Source of the DNA: Pseudomonadota bacterium | GTDB lineage: Bacteria; Myxococcota_A; UBA796; SXON01 | Direction of reading: 5' to 3' | Assembly: GCA_030684355.1 (NCBI GenBank) | Contig: JAUXTN010000025.1 | Location: 23,841 to 87,840, forward strand | DNA length: 64,000 nt | In this document: positions 55,274 through 63,836 of the stretch, piece after piece | Layout: each line of letters begins with the position of its first letter | How positions within the stretch are numbered: position 1 is the first letter of the stretch | Made by a program: the position numbers and the translations under genes | Notes under the pieces: model-generated | Database searches by the model: none | Told to the model about the DNA's origin: nothing | The model's input: the letters and a program-made list of their open reading frames with translations, nothing else

Positions 55274-57814
55274 CTACTCGCTGGGCTGGTCCGGCAGCTC
55301 CGTCACTCCGGCGCCGCCGTCGTCTCCGAGGATGTAGAGGTCGCGCTGGGTACGCAGGCCCGCGCGGTCCTCCGCGACGATGACGTAGCGGTTGGTGCCG
55401 GCGACGACCGGTACGGTGAGATCGAGCTCCGCCTTCCGCCCCGTCACCGCGCGCCACGTGACCTTCTCGCGGTCGTGCTCGAGGAGCGGCGTGGCCCGCG
55501 CGCGGTTCATCGTCTCGGGGCCCGCGTAGACGACGACATGGTCGAGCCCGCGGTCGTCCCACGCGCGCACGCGCAAGCGGGTCGTGCCCGTCGGGAGGAT
55601 GGTGGGCGGCACGTCGACCGTGAGGGTCGGCGCTTCCACGCGAACGGGCGCGCCGCCGCGCGGGATCGCGAGCTCCCACTCGGCGAGGCGCTGCCGCTCG
55701 CCGGTGACGGTCACGTCGAGGGGGAGGGTGTCTCCCTGCCACGTGGCGCCGACGCGCACGCGGAGCTCCAGTCGCGCCGAGCCCCGGGCGGCCACGGAGA
55801 CGTCGTCGCTCACGGCGTCCACCAGCTCGATGCCGTCGACGTCGGGGAAGGCGACCCGCGCCTGGAGCGCCGGGAGGAAGCGTTCGGACCGGTTCTCCAC
55901 GTCCAGCACGATCCGCAGCTCGCCCACCGTGCCCGAAGGCAGGGCGCGCGCGGTCACGGCGAGGGCCGGGAGCGGCTCGCCGGCGATGGTGACCTCTCGC
56001 GGCAAGAGCGGGCGCGGCGCGATGCCGTCGGCCTCCAACGCGACGCCGACGCGATCGGTGCGGGTCGGGAGGCCGCGTTCGAGCGGCACGGTGACGGTGC
56101 CGGTGCGGGACACCCCGCGGTCGAGCCGGCCGATGGGGAGGACGAGGTCGTCCCACGTCGGGTTCACCGATTCGAGCCGCAGGGCCGCGCGGTAGAGCGT
56201 CGGGCCCCGGTTCGTGACGGTGGCGACGATCTCGGTGGGCTGCCCGGCGGTCGGCGTCGTGGAGAAGCTCCAGCGCACCTCCACCACCGGCTCGGTGTCC
56301 AGCGGCGCGGGCGCCGCCGCCCAGTCGATGCCGCGCTCCTTGAAGGCGGCGGCCACCTGGGCGTCTTCCGCCGCGGTGAGCGTGGGCTCCAGTCGCCGGG
56401 CCGCGTCGAGGAGGTCCTGGCGCGTCCCGAGGCTCGCGGCGGCCACGATCGTGGCCGCCACCTCCATCGGGCGGTCCTCCCCCGCGGTGTAGCGGAGGAT
56501 GGGGGTGCCGGGCCGGAGGCGTCGGCGCTCGCGGACCGGCGCGGGGTACCAGGCGTCGCCGTCCTCGAAGCGGACCTGCTCCAGGGCGATGTCCGGCGCG
56601 AGCCCGACGTCCGCCACCCGGGTTCCCCCGTCGAGCAGGTACTCCGCCACCGTCAGCTTCAGCTTGATGGCGGGATCGAGCTGGTAGACCTTCTGGACCG
56701 TGCCCTTGCCGAACGAGTTGGTCCCCACGAGGATGGCGCGATCGAGGCGGCCGAGCGCCCCGGCGAGGATCTCCGAGCCCGACGCCGTCTGGTGGTCCAT
56801 CAGCACCGCGATCGGCATCGTGTAGCCGGGGCTCTCGGGGTGGGCCTCCAGCCGCGGCACGAGCCCCTGGACCGGCGCGCCGCCGCGGCCCACCGTGCTC
56901 ACGATGAGCCCGGCCTGGAGGAACGTGTCCGCCGCCTGCGCCGACTGGATGAGCGAGCCGCCGGTGTTCCCGCGCAGGTCGATGATGAGCCCCTTGTCGA
57001 GGCCGCCGCCCTCCGAGAGCTCGGCGAGGGCCTCCATCAGGTAGGTGCGCGTCTGCTCCGAGAAGTGGTTGATGGTGACGACGCCGACCCCGTGCGGGCC
57101 ACGGGAGGCCTCCACGTTGCGGATCGTCAGCTCCTCGCGCCGGAGGGTGAAGGTGAGCGGCTTTCCCGCCCGCGACACGCCGAGCACCACCGAGGTGCCG
57201 ACGGGGCCGCGGATGCGATCCGTGGCGTCCCCAGGCACCATGCCGACGGTCGAGACGCCGTCGATCGTCACGAGGCGGTCCGGTGGCTGGAGCCCGCCCC
57301 GCTCGGCCGGCCCGCCTGCGACGAGGTCCCGCACGTAGAGGCCGTCGTCACCGAGGGTGATGGTGGCGCCCACCCCGGAGAGCGTGCCGGAGAGCCGCTC
57401 GTCGAAGCGCTCGAGGCCGTCCGCGTGGAGCACGACCGAGTGCCGATCGAGCGACTTCACCGCGCCCCGGAGGATCTCCACCCGCAGATCGAGCTCGGGG
57501 TCCAGCGGCAGGCCGGAGTCGCGGACGGCGTCCTCAAGCCGGGCGAGCGCCGGGGCGAGCGCGCCGCCGCCGAGCTCGATTGTCGCGGTCCAGTCCCCCT
57601 GGCCGTCCCGCAGGGTGACGACGCCCCCCGCGGAGTCGGTGAGGAGCCACTCCACCCGCGTCTCCAATTGATCGGCCGCGCCGGCGAGCATCTGGGCGCC
57701 GGAGAGGGTCTCCGGGCGCAGGTAGTGGTCGTCGATGAGCTGTAGCGCCCGATCGTAGAGGGCCTGGTCCCCGGCGAGCGCGGGCGGGGCGAAGAGGGCG
57801 AGGAGCGGCAGCAT
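55274..57814 (-). CDS. S41-family (C-terminal processing) peptidase with C-terminal Ig-like domains
   Basis: The 846-residue protein has a very short signal peptide (MLPLLALFAPPALA), a region with a PDZ core (DRHSVVLHADGLERF, GVGATITLGDDGLYVRDLVA, GGPAERGGLQPPDRLVTIDG), and an S41 peptidase core. The core has Ser345 (TASGSEILAGA) and Lys370 (SFGKGTVQKV), spaced as in E. coli Prc, and a preceding GLIIDLRGNTGGS. About 370 residues of Ig-like modules follow (LPTGTTRLRVRAWDDRGLDH among them). The protease trims periplasmic proteins or peptidoglycan enzymes. It is divergent from larB by 39 nt and convergent with the MopE gene. Confidence 0.9.
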   Translation of the reverse strand: MLPLLALFAPPALAGDQALYDRALQLIDDHYLRPETLSGAQMLAGAADQLETRVEWLLTDSAGGVVTLRDGQGDWTATIELGGGALAPALARLEDAVRDSGLPLDPELDLRVEILRGAVKSLDRHSVVLHADGLERFDERLSGTLSGVGATITLGDDGLYVRDLVAGGPAERGGLQPPDRLVTIDGVSTVGMVPGDATDRIRGPVGTSVVLGVSRAGKPLTFTLRREELTIRNVEASRGPHGVGVVTINHFSEQTRTYLMEALAELSEGGGLDKGLIIDLRGNTGGSLIQSAQAADTFLQAGLIVSTVGRGGAPVQGLVPRLEAHPESPGYTMPIAVLMDHQTASGSEILAGALGRLDRAILVGTNSFGKGTVQKVYQLDPAIKLKLTVAEYLLDGGTRVADVGLAPDIALEQVRFEDGDAWYPAPVRERRRLRPGTPILRYTAGEDRPMEVAATIVAAASLGTRQDLLDAARRLEPTLTAAEDAQVAAAFKERGIDWAAAPAPLDTEPVVEVRWSFSTTPTAGQPTEIVATVTNRGPTLYRAALRLESVNPTWDDLVLPIGRLDRGVSRTGTVTVPLERGLPTRTDRVGVALEADGIAPRPLLPREVTIAGEPLPALAVTARALPSGTVGELRIVLDVENRSERFLPALQARVAFPDVDGIELVDAVSDDVSVAARGSARLELRVRVGATWQGDTLPLDVTVTGERQRLAEWELAIPRGGAPVRVEAPTLTVDVPPTILPTGTTRLRVRAWDDRGLDHVVVYAGPETMNRARATPLLEHDREKVTWRAVTGRKAELDLTVPVVAGTNRYVIVAEDRAGLRTQRDLYILGDDGGAGVTELPDQPSE

Positions 57815-57853
57815 CACGCGACACACAGGGTATATGACGGCGAGAGGGTTGCC

Positions 57854-58615
57854 GTGGATCGCGTGGCCGTACTGGAGCTGTTGGACGCCGTACGAAACGG
57901 CCGGACGGACGTGGAGGTCGCGGTCGAGCGCCTCTCGGTCGCGGCGGTGACGCTCGCCTACGCCACGGTGGACGTGCACCGGGCCTTGCGCACGGGCATC
58001 CCCGAGGTGATCTACGCCTCGGGGAAGACCGCCATCCAGATCGTGGGGATCCTGGAGGCCCTGCACGAACGTGGGCAGGACGGCCTCGTCACGCGCATCT
58101 CCGCGGAGAAGACGGCGGAGGTCGTGGCGAGCCTCTCCCACCGGGCGCTGCGGTGGTCGGCCGAGGCCCAGGTGCTCGTCTCCCGCGTGAACGCGGCCCC
58201 CGAGCTCGTGGGGCGCATCGCCGTGGTGAGCGCCGGCACGAGCGACATCCGTGTGTCCGAGGAGGCCGCGGTCGTCGCCGAGGCGCTCGGAAACCACGTC
58301 GTGCGCGTCAACGACGTGGGCGTGGCCGGCATCCACCGGGTGCTCGACCAGATCGAGCTGCTCCGCGGCATGCGCGTCATCATCGTGGTCGCGGGGATGG
58401 ACGGCGCGCTCCCGGGCGTGGTCGCCGGGCTCGTCCGCGTGCCCGTCATCGCGGTGCCGACGAGCGTCGGCTACGGCGCCAGCTTCGGCGGGGTGGCGGC
58501 GCTGCTCACGATGCTCAACGCGTGCTCGCCGGGTGTCACCGTGGTCAACATCGACAATGGGTTCGGTGCCGCCTACCAGGCCTCGCTCATCAACCAGCTC
58601 GACCTGGTCCGCTAG
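57854..58615 (+). CDS. larB: Nickel-pincer cofactor biosynthesis protein LarB
   Basis: LarB carboxylates and hydrolyses nicotinic acid adenine dinucleotide at the start of nickel-pincer nucleotide synthesis. This 253-residue protein is a PurE-like (AIR carboxylase) fold: EVIYASGKTAIQIVGILEAL, RIAVVSAGTSDIRVSEEAA, VVRVNDVGVAGIHRVLDQI, IIVVAGMDGALPGVVAGLV, VPTSVGYGASFGGVAALLTM, and ACSPGVTVVNIDNGFGAAY. GTG at 57854 with GAGAGGG upstream. larC follows with no gap. Known relatives are in lactate racemase operons. Confidence 0.93.
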   Translation: MDRVAVLELLDAVRNGRTDVEVAVERLSVAAVTLAYATVDVHRALRTGIPEVIYASGKTAIQIVGILEALHERGQDGLVTRISAEKTAEVVASLSHRALRWSAEAQVLVSRVNAAPELVGRIAVVSAGTSDIRVSEEAAVVAEALGNHVVRVNDVGVAGIHRVLDQIELLRGMRVIIVVAGMDGALPGVVAGLVRVPVIAVPTSVGYGASFGGVAALLTMLNACSPGVTVVNIDNGFGAAYQASLINQLDLVR

Positions 58616-59929
58616 GTGGGCCGGATCCTGTTCCTCGACTGTTTCGCGGGCATCGCCGGGGACATGACGGTGGCCGCGCTCGTGCATGCCGGCGCCCCGC
58701 TCGACGACGTGCTCGCCGAGGTCCGCGCGCTGCCCGTGTGGGGGTGGACCGCGCGGATCGAGGCCGTCCACCGGGGGGCCTACGCCGCGACGCGCTTCGT
58801 GGTCGAGCCGACCGGCACGCCGCCGGCGGAGGGGGAGGGGGATGCGCACGATCACGGGCATGCGCATCACCATGATCACGGGCACGGACATGGGCACACG
58901 CACGACGGGGGCGCCGTCGATGCCGATCCGTGGGTGGGCCAGCCGCCGCGCACCTGGCGGACGATCCGCCGCATGCTCGAACAGGCGCGGATCCGGCCGC
59001 GGGTGCGCGCCCGATCGCTCGCGACCTTCGCCATCCTCGCCGAGGCCGAGGCGCGCGTGCACGGCACCCCGGTCGAGGACGTGGCGTTCCACGAGGTCGG
59101 CGCGGTCGACTCCATCGTGGACATCGTCGCCGCCTGCGCCGCGATGGAGTGCCTGGAGGTGGACGAGATCGTGGCCTCGCCGCTCCCCATGGGCCACGGC
59201 CAGGTGCGCACCGCCCACGGGCTCCTCCCGGTGCCGGTCCCGGCCACGGTCGAGGTGCTCCGCGGCTTCCCGGTCGTGCCCTTCCCGTTCGCGGGCGAGC
59301 TGGTCACGCCCACGGGTGCGGCGCTCGTGGCGGCCCTCGCCCGCCCCGGCCACATGCCCGCCATGCGGGTCGATTGCGTCGGGTACGGCGCGGGCACCCG
59401 CAACCCCTCGACCCACGCGAATGTCGTCCGGGCCGTGCTCGGCCAGGGAGAGGCCGGCGCGGTGGACGAGGTCGTCGAGCTCCGCGCGCAGGTGGACGAC
59501 CTCACCGGCGAGTCCGTCCCGGGGCTCATCGAGGCGCTCTTCGCCGCGGGCGCGGTGGACGCCTACGTCGCGCCGGTGACGATGAAGAAGGGCCGGCCCG
59601 CGCTCGCCATCACGGCGCTCGCCGCCCCTTCGGCGCGGGTCGCGGTGGGGGACGCCCTCATCCGCCACGCCGGGACGCTCGGCTACCGCTGGTCGGTGCA
59701 CGCGCGGGAGGTCGCCGCCCGCCGCCTCGTCCCGGTGCAGACCCCCTTCGGCACCGTGCGCGTGAAGATCGCCGAGCGGGACGGGCGCGTCGTGCACGCG
59801 GCGCCCGAGCACGAGGACTGCGCCGCCCTGGCCCTCGCCGCGGGGGTCCCCGTCGCCCTGGTGCGCGGCGCCGCGCTCGCCGCGTGGTCGACCGCTTCGG
59901 GCGGATCCGGGTCGGACGGGGCGGGATAG
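58616..59929 (+). CDS. larC: LarC, nickel insertion protein of pincer-cofactor synthesis
   Basis: LarC is a CTP-dependent cyclometallase that inserts nickel into the pincer nucleotide. The 437-residue protein has FLDCFAGIAGDMTVAAL, a His-rich insert (DAHDHGHAHHHDHGHGHGH, about residues 76-95) likely to store or bind Ni, and DVAFHEVGAVDSIVDIVAAC. VASPLPMGHGQVRTAHGLLP and VGYGAGTRNPSTHANVVRAV follow, then the C-terminal region ALAITALAAPSARVAVGDAL. In several bacteria larC is split by a frameshift; here it is one continuous frame. GTG 58616 follows the larB stop directly. larE and larA are absent from the window. Confidence 0.93.
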   Translation: MGRILFLDCFAGIAGDMTVAALVHAGAPLDDVLAEVRALPVWGWTARIEAVHRGAYAATRFVVEPTGTPPAEGEGDAHDHGHAHHHDHGHGHGHTHDGGAVDADPWVGQPPRTWRTIRRMLEQARIRPRVRARSLATFAILAEAEARVHGTPVEDVAFHEVGAVDSIVDIVAACAAMECLEVDEIVASPLPMGHGQVRTAHGLLPVPVPATVEVLRGFPVVPFPFAGELVTPTGAALVAALARPGHMPAMRVDCVGYGAGTRNPSTHANVVRAVLGQGEAGAVDEVVELRAQVDDLTGESVPGLIEALFAAGAVDAYVAPVTMKKGRPALAITALAAPSARVAVGDALIRHAGTLGYRWSVHAREVAARRLVPVQTPFGTVRVKIAERDGRVVHAAPEHEDCAALALAAGVPVALVRGAALAAWSTASGGSGSDGAG

Positions 59930-59937
59930 GCAACCAG

Positions 59938-60597
59938 ATGCCTCTCCCGAACGACCTCTTCGAGCGGCTGGTCTCCGTGGTGCCCTCTCCGGTGATCGTG
60001 GCGGACGTGCAGGGGCGCGTCATCCTCTTCAATCCGGGGGCGGTCGCCGTCCTCGGGTACCCGGCGACCGAGGCGTGCGGCCACCTGCACGTGACCGACA
60101 TCTACCACCACGCCGAGGACGCCCGGCGGGTGCTGCGGCGGCTCCGGGCGCGCGTGGCCGAGGGCGCCACGGGCGACGAGCAGCTCGACGTGACGCTGCG
60201 GGCCCGCAACGGCGAGCTCATCCCGGTGCGGCTGACCGCGGCGCTCCTCCGCGACGACCAGGGCGCCGAGATGGCGACCGTCGGGGTGTTCGAGGACCGT
60301 CGGGAGCACATCGCGCTCGGGAAGCGGCTGGAGGACGCCGCGGTGCAGGTCGAGGCCGTGGAGCGCCGGGCCGCGGGGATCGCGGCGGTCTCGACGGCCG
60401 TCCACGAGATGGCCCAGCCGCTGACGGCGGCGATGGGCAACGTGGAGATGCTCCTGCTCGAGCCGGCCCTCGACGCGCCCGTCCTGGGCCGCTTGCAGCG
60501 CACCTACGAGCAGCTCGAGCGGCTGCGCGCCATCGTCACGCGCTTCGCGAAGGTGGGCCGCCGGCACACCCGCGACCTGCCGGAGGGCGGCCGATGA
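59938..60597 (+). CDS. PAS-HisKA protein lacking an ATPase domain
   Basis: The 219-residue product has a PAS domain (residues 1-125: PSPVIVADVQGRVILFNPGA, HVTDIYHHAEDARRVLRRLR, VGVFEDRREHI) and an H-box-like helix (VHEMAQPLTAAMGNVEMLL, His156). It then stops after GRRHTRDLPEGGR, where the HATPase domain of a histidine kinase would begin. It looks like a histidine kinase truncated after the phosphoacceptor helix; it might act as a dimerising sensor or phosphotransfer partner. The start is 8 nt after larC. The stop overlaps the UspA start (ATGA). Confidence 0.8.
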   Translation: MPLPNDLFERLVSVVPSPVIVADVQGRVILFNPGAVAVLGYPATEACGHLHVTDIYHHAEDARRVLRRLRARVAEGATGDEQLDVTLRARNGELIPVRLTAALLRDDQGAEMATVGVFEDRREHIALGKRLEDAAVQVEAVERRAAGIAAVSTAVHEMAQPLTAAMGNVEMLLLEPALDAPVLGRLQRTYEQLERLRAIVTRFAKVGRRHTRDLPEGGR

Positions 60598-61400
60598 CGC
60601 TGTCCGCCCCCCTGCGCGTGGTGGCCACGCTGGCGCTCGACGATCGGGACGCCGCCGTGCTCGGCGCGGTGGACGCCCTGTCCGCGCGGCGCCCCTGCGA
60701 GGTGACGCTCCTGCATGTCCTCCCGCGCGCGTCGGCGACCGCGGCGGCCGCGGTGGACGCGTGCGTCGCGCGGCTCGGCGTGCCCGCGGCGGCGCGGGTG
60801 GTCGTCGGCGCGATCGACGAGGTCGCGCCCGCCGTGCTCGCGGAGGTCGACGCCGGGCTCCTCATCGTCGGTCGCAGCGTCACGGTGGACGGTGCGCCCG
60901 CCTGGGGCCCGCACGGGCGCGCGCTCCTCCGCTCGGCGGGGTGCCCGGTGCTCATCGTGCCCCTCGGCGCCTCGCTCGGCTTCGGACGCGCCGCGGTCGG
61001 CATGGACCTCTCCCCCTCCGCGCTCGAGACCCTCGCCTTCGTGCGGGGCCTCTACGACGAGGTCGTGGCCGTCGCCGCGCTCGCCCCCGACGACGCCCCC
61101 GCCGATCCCGAGGCCGCCGTCGAGGCCATCGAGGCCCACTTCCGGTCGGTCCTCGCCGAGCGCGATCTCCCCGTCCCGCGCCTCATCGCCCGCGCCGGCG
61201 GCTCGCCCGCGGACGTGCTCCTCGGCGTTGCCGCCGAGTTCGATCTGCTCGCGGTCGGCTCGCGGGGACTGACCGCGCTCGCGGCCGTGTTCCTCGGGAG
61301 CACCGCCGAGCGCCTCGCCGGCCGGAGCCCGCGGCCGGTGCTCGTCGTCCGACGCCGCGGAGAGGCACGGGGCCTGCTCGGAGCGCTGTTCCGCCCATGA
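60594..61400 (+). CDS. Tandem-domain universal stress protein (UspA family)
   Basis: The 268-residue product has two Usp-like domains. The first is degenerate (APLRVVATLALDDRDAAVLG ... GCPVLIVPLGA). The second (GRAAVGMDLSPSALETLAFV ... LLAVGSRGLTALAAVFLGST, AERLAGRSPRPVLVV) keeps the glycine-rich nucleotide loop of ATP-binding Usps. UspA proteins bind ATP or other ligands during stress. It overlaps the PAS protein gene by 4 nt and the next gene by 4 nt, so it is in the larBC operon. Confidence 0.83.
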   Translation: MTLSAPLRVVATLALDDRDAAVLGAVDALSARRPCEVTLLHVLPRASATAAAAVDACVARLGVPAAARVVVGAIDEVAPAVLAEVDAGLLIVGRSVTVDGAPAWGPHGRALLRSAGCPVLIVPLGASLGFGRAAVGMDLSPSALETLAFVRGLYDEVVAVAALAPDDAPADPEAAVEAIEAHFRSVLAERDLPVPRLIARAGGSPADVLLGVAAEFDLLAVGSRGLTALAAVFLGSTAERLAGRSPRPVLVVRRRGEARGLLGALFRP

Positions 61401-62368
61401 TGTTCTTCGTGCTCCTCCTCATCGGCCGCGCATCGGCCATCCAGGTCGAGGCGCGTGACGGCCCCTGCCCCGTCGGCATCGGCACCGTGCGGGTCTACGA
61501 GAAGATCAGCAGCAACGCCGCGGGTGGATACGACTCGGACCTCGCGTCCTACTCCAGCGGCGGCCAGTGGCGCGCCTACCAGCTCGCCACCTGTTCGGAC
61601 AACCTGCTCTCGCTCTACGGCTCCGACCTCCTCGAGCTCAACGCCGCCGACCGCCAGAAGGTCGCCGCGGCGCTCCCCGCCGCCGTCACGGGCGTGGCGG
61701 ACCCCAAGGCGGCGACCCTCTGGGAGCGCTACCGGGTGGCGGCCGCGCTCTACGCCGCGCTCGGCAAGGACGACCGCTTCCTCGGCGGGCTCCTGCTGGA
61801 GGCGAGCTGGGCCGCGCGGGACGAGGCCGTGGGCTTCTACGCCGGGCTCGCCGGGCCGGCGCAGGCGCGCGCGCTGCTCGACGCGGGCTGGGAGGAGCTG
61901 AAGAAGCCGCTCTCCGTCGCCGACCGGAAGAAGGTGCTCTACAACCTCGCGCGGATCGCGCACCGCGGCGGGTGGGCCGACGAGCGCGACAGCCTGCTCT
62001 CGAGCTTCGAGGCCGCCGGGGCGCTGACCCCCGCGGAGGTAGAGGCCATCGCGCGGTTCCGACGCATCACCCGCGAGATCGAGCCCGCCCTCCAGGACGA
62101 GGTCATCGCGCACTTCACCGCGGCCCTGCGCGGCGAGCTCTCGCCCGACGAGAAGACCCGGGTGACCTACCAGCTCGCGGACCTCCTGCGACGGCGCGGT
62201 CGGGAACGCGAGGCCGCTCCGCTCTACTTCCTCGTGCTCAACGGTCGCGACACCCCGGACCAGCTCCGGGAGATGGCGACCTTCCTCGCCGGCCCGCTGT
62301 TGGAGCGGCTGAAGAGCAACGCCGGCGCCGCGTCCGCGCCTGACGCCGGGGCCCCGTCGGGTCGCTGA
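61397..62368 (+). CDS. Exported protein of unknown function
   Basis: This 323-residue protein has a very short signal (MMFFVLLLIGRASA). A mainly helical domain with regular spacing follows (TLWERYRVAAALYAALGKDD, LLLEASWAARDEAVGFYAG, KVLYNLARIAHRGGWADERD, YQLADLLRRRGREREAAPLY), probably TPR-like. It ends in an Ala/Gly tail (APDAGAPSGR). Two ATGs (61397, 61400) are possible. It overlaps the UspA stop (ATGA). Function not recognised; co-occurrence with UspA does not assign a role. Confidence 0.7.
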   Translation: MMFFVLLLIGRASAIQVEARDGPCPVGIGTVRVYEKISSNAAGGYDSDLASYSSGGQWRAYQLATCSDNLLSLYGSDLLELNAADRQKVAAALPAAVTGVADPKAATLWERYRVAAALYAALGKDDRFLGGLLLEASWAARDEAVGFYAGLAGPAQARALLDAGWEELKKPLSVADRKKVLYNLARIAHRGGWADERDSLLSSFEAAGALTPAEVEAIARFRRITREIEPALQDEVIAHFTAALRGELSPDEKTRVTYQLADLLRRRGREREAAPLYFLVLNGRDTPDQLREMATFLAGPLLERLKSNAGAASAPDAGAPSGR

Positions 62369-62429
62369 ACGAGGCCCGGCGAGGGGTCGTGACCTCCGGG
62401 TGCTTGTCCCCGAACACGGCGTGTGTATC

Positions 62430-62438
62430 TGCTACTGT
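62430..62438 (+). promoter_or_regulatory. Extended -10-like box before the SPFH gene
   Basis: TGCTACTGT, 25 nt upstream of the ATG at 62464. It is the same 9-mer as in front of gltH. No good -35 at the usual distance. Confidence 0.4.
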
Positions 62439-62463
62439 CTGCATCCCCCGCGGAGGTTTAGCT

Positions 62464-63792
62464 ATGGGTCTCTGGGACACTCTCTCCACCCACGCCAAGG
62501 CGCAATTCCTCGATGTCATCCAGTGGATGGACGACTCGAAGAACACCCTCGTGTACCGCTTCCCGATCTTCAACCAGGCGATCCAGGACGGCGGAAAGCT
62601 CGTGGTGCGGGAGGGCCAGGCCGCGGTGTTCGTCGCCGAGGGTCGCCTGTCCGACGTGTTCGGGCCCGGCACCTACGAGCTCTCCACGCGCACGAAGGCC
62701 ATCACCGGCTTCTTCGAGAGCATCAAGTACGGGCTGAACATGCCCTACAAGGGGGATGTCTACTTCATCTCCACGCGCCAGTTCACGGACCAGAAGTGGG
62801 GCACCGCCAACCCGCTCATGCTCCGTGACAAGGACCTGGGTGCGGTGCGCATCCGCGCGTTCGGCGTCTTCGCCTACCGCATCACGGACCCCGCCGCGTT
62901 CATCCGCGAGGTCGTCGGCACCGCCGGCCTGTACACGACGGACGAGATCAACGGCCAGCTCAAGCGCAAGCTCGTGAGCGCGCTCGCGGACACGATCGGC
63001 GAGTCCAAGATCCCCGCGTTGGACCTGATCTCCCAGTACATGGACCTCGGGGATGCCCTCCGCCAGCGCCTCAACGGCTGGTTCCAGGAGAACTACGGCA
63101 TCACCCTGACGGACTTCGTGGTGGAGAACATCTCGGTGCCCGCCGAGGTCGAGAAGATGCTCGACAAGCGGTCCTCGATGGCGCTCGTGGGCGACATGAA
63201 CGCGTACACCCAGTTCCAGGCCGCCAACGCCATGGAGCAGGCCGCGGGCCGTCCCGGTGGCGGCAACCCCATGCTCGACGCCGGCCTCGGCCTCGCCATG
63301 GGCAGCGCCATGGGGAACCAGCTTGGGCGCGCCCAGCAGGGCCCGGGCACGTTCAACCCGCACGGCGGCCTCTCCACGCCGCCGCCGCCCCCCCAGGCCG
63401 ATGTCCGCTACCACTACAACGGCGCGGGCGGCCAGGGCGAGCACACCGCACGCGAGATCGCCGCGTTGGTGCAGCAGAACCGCGGGGGTGTCCACAACGT
63501 GTGGGCCGCGGGCTGGCCGGGCTGGAAGGCCTGGACCGAGGTCCCCGAGGTAAGCTCGCTGCTGCCGCCGACCCCCCCGCCGGTGCCGACCGCCGCGGTG
63601 TTCCACTACGCCGGCCCGGACGGCGCCTCGGCCACCTTTGGGGCCGCCGACATCGCGCAGCGCGTGAAGGACGATCCCGCCGGCCGCCACCTCGTCTGGA
63701 AGGACGGGTTCGCGAGCTGGAAGGACGCCCGCGAGGTGCCCGAGATCGCCGGGCTCCTGGGCGGTGGTCCGCCGCCGCCGCCGCCTCGGTAA
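62464..63792 (+). CDS. SPFH-domain protein with two C-terminal GYF_2-like domains
   Basis: The 442-residue protein has an N-terminal SPFH (band-7-like) domain (LVYRFPIFNQAIQDGGKLVV, FVAEGRLSDVFGPGTYELS, FGVFAYRITDPAAFIREVVG, YGITLTDFVVENISVPAEVE) of the type also called 'virion core protein' or YdjI-like. A Gly/Met-rich linker (MLDAGLGLAMGSAMGNQLGR) follows, then two GYF_2 domains (VRYHYNGAGGQGEHTAREI ... VWAAGWPGWKAWTEVPEV; AVFHYAGPDGASATFGAADI ... LVWKDGFASWKDAREVPEI) and a Pro-rich end. GYF_2 domains bind proline-rich peptides. GGAGGT before the ATG. Its own -10-like box and the 95-nt gap suggest a separate transcript. Confidence 0.87.
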   Translation: MGLWDTLSTHAKAQFLDVIQWMDDSKNTLVYRFPIFNQAIQDGGKLVVREGQAAVFVAEGRLSDVFGPGTYELSTRTKAITGFFESIKYGLNMPYKGDVYFISTRQFTDQKWGTANPLMLRDKDLGAVRIRAFGVFAYRITDPAAFIREVVGTAGLYTTDEINGQLKRKLVSALADTIGESKIPALDLISQYMDLGDALRQRLNGWFQENYGITLTDFVVENISVPAEVEKMLDKRSSMALVGDMNAYTQFQAANAMEQAAGRPGGGNPMLDAGLGLAMGSAMGNQLGRAQQGPGTFNPHGGLSTPPPPPQADVRYHYNGAGGQGEHTAREIAALVQQNRGGVHNVWAAGWPGWKAWTEVPEVSSLLPPTPPPVPTAAVFHYAGPDGASATFGAADIAQRVKDDPAGRHLVWKDGFASWKDAREVPEIAGLLGGGPPPPPPR

Positions 63793-63811
63793 TCGGCAGG
63801 TAGATCCTGGG

Positions 63812-63832
63812 GCGGGGGGCATGGCCCCCCGC
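63812..63832. terminator. GC-rich hairpin after the SPFH gene
   Basis: Perfect 9-bp stem GCGGGGGGC / GCCCCCCGC with loop ATG, 19 nt after the stop. No U-tract. It is the same type of element as the hairpin at 12314-12332. Confidence 0.55.
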
Positions 63833-63836
63833 AACG

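Noticed and set aside
57815..57853. Shared divergent promoter with TATATG between the S41 protease gene and larB
   Set aside because: The hexamer is present at 57831-57836 but no -35 fits in either direction. Evidence too thin to list.
58846..58912. CAC/CAT-rich stretch in larC that looks like a DNA repeat
   Set aside because: It encodes the His-rich insert typical of LarC (DHGHAHHHDHGHGHGH) and is explained by protein function.
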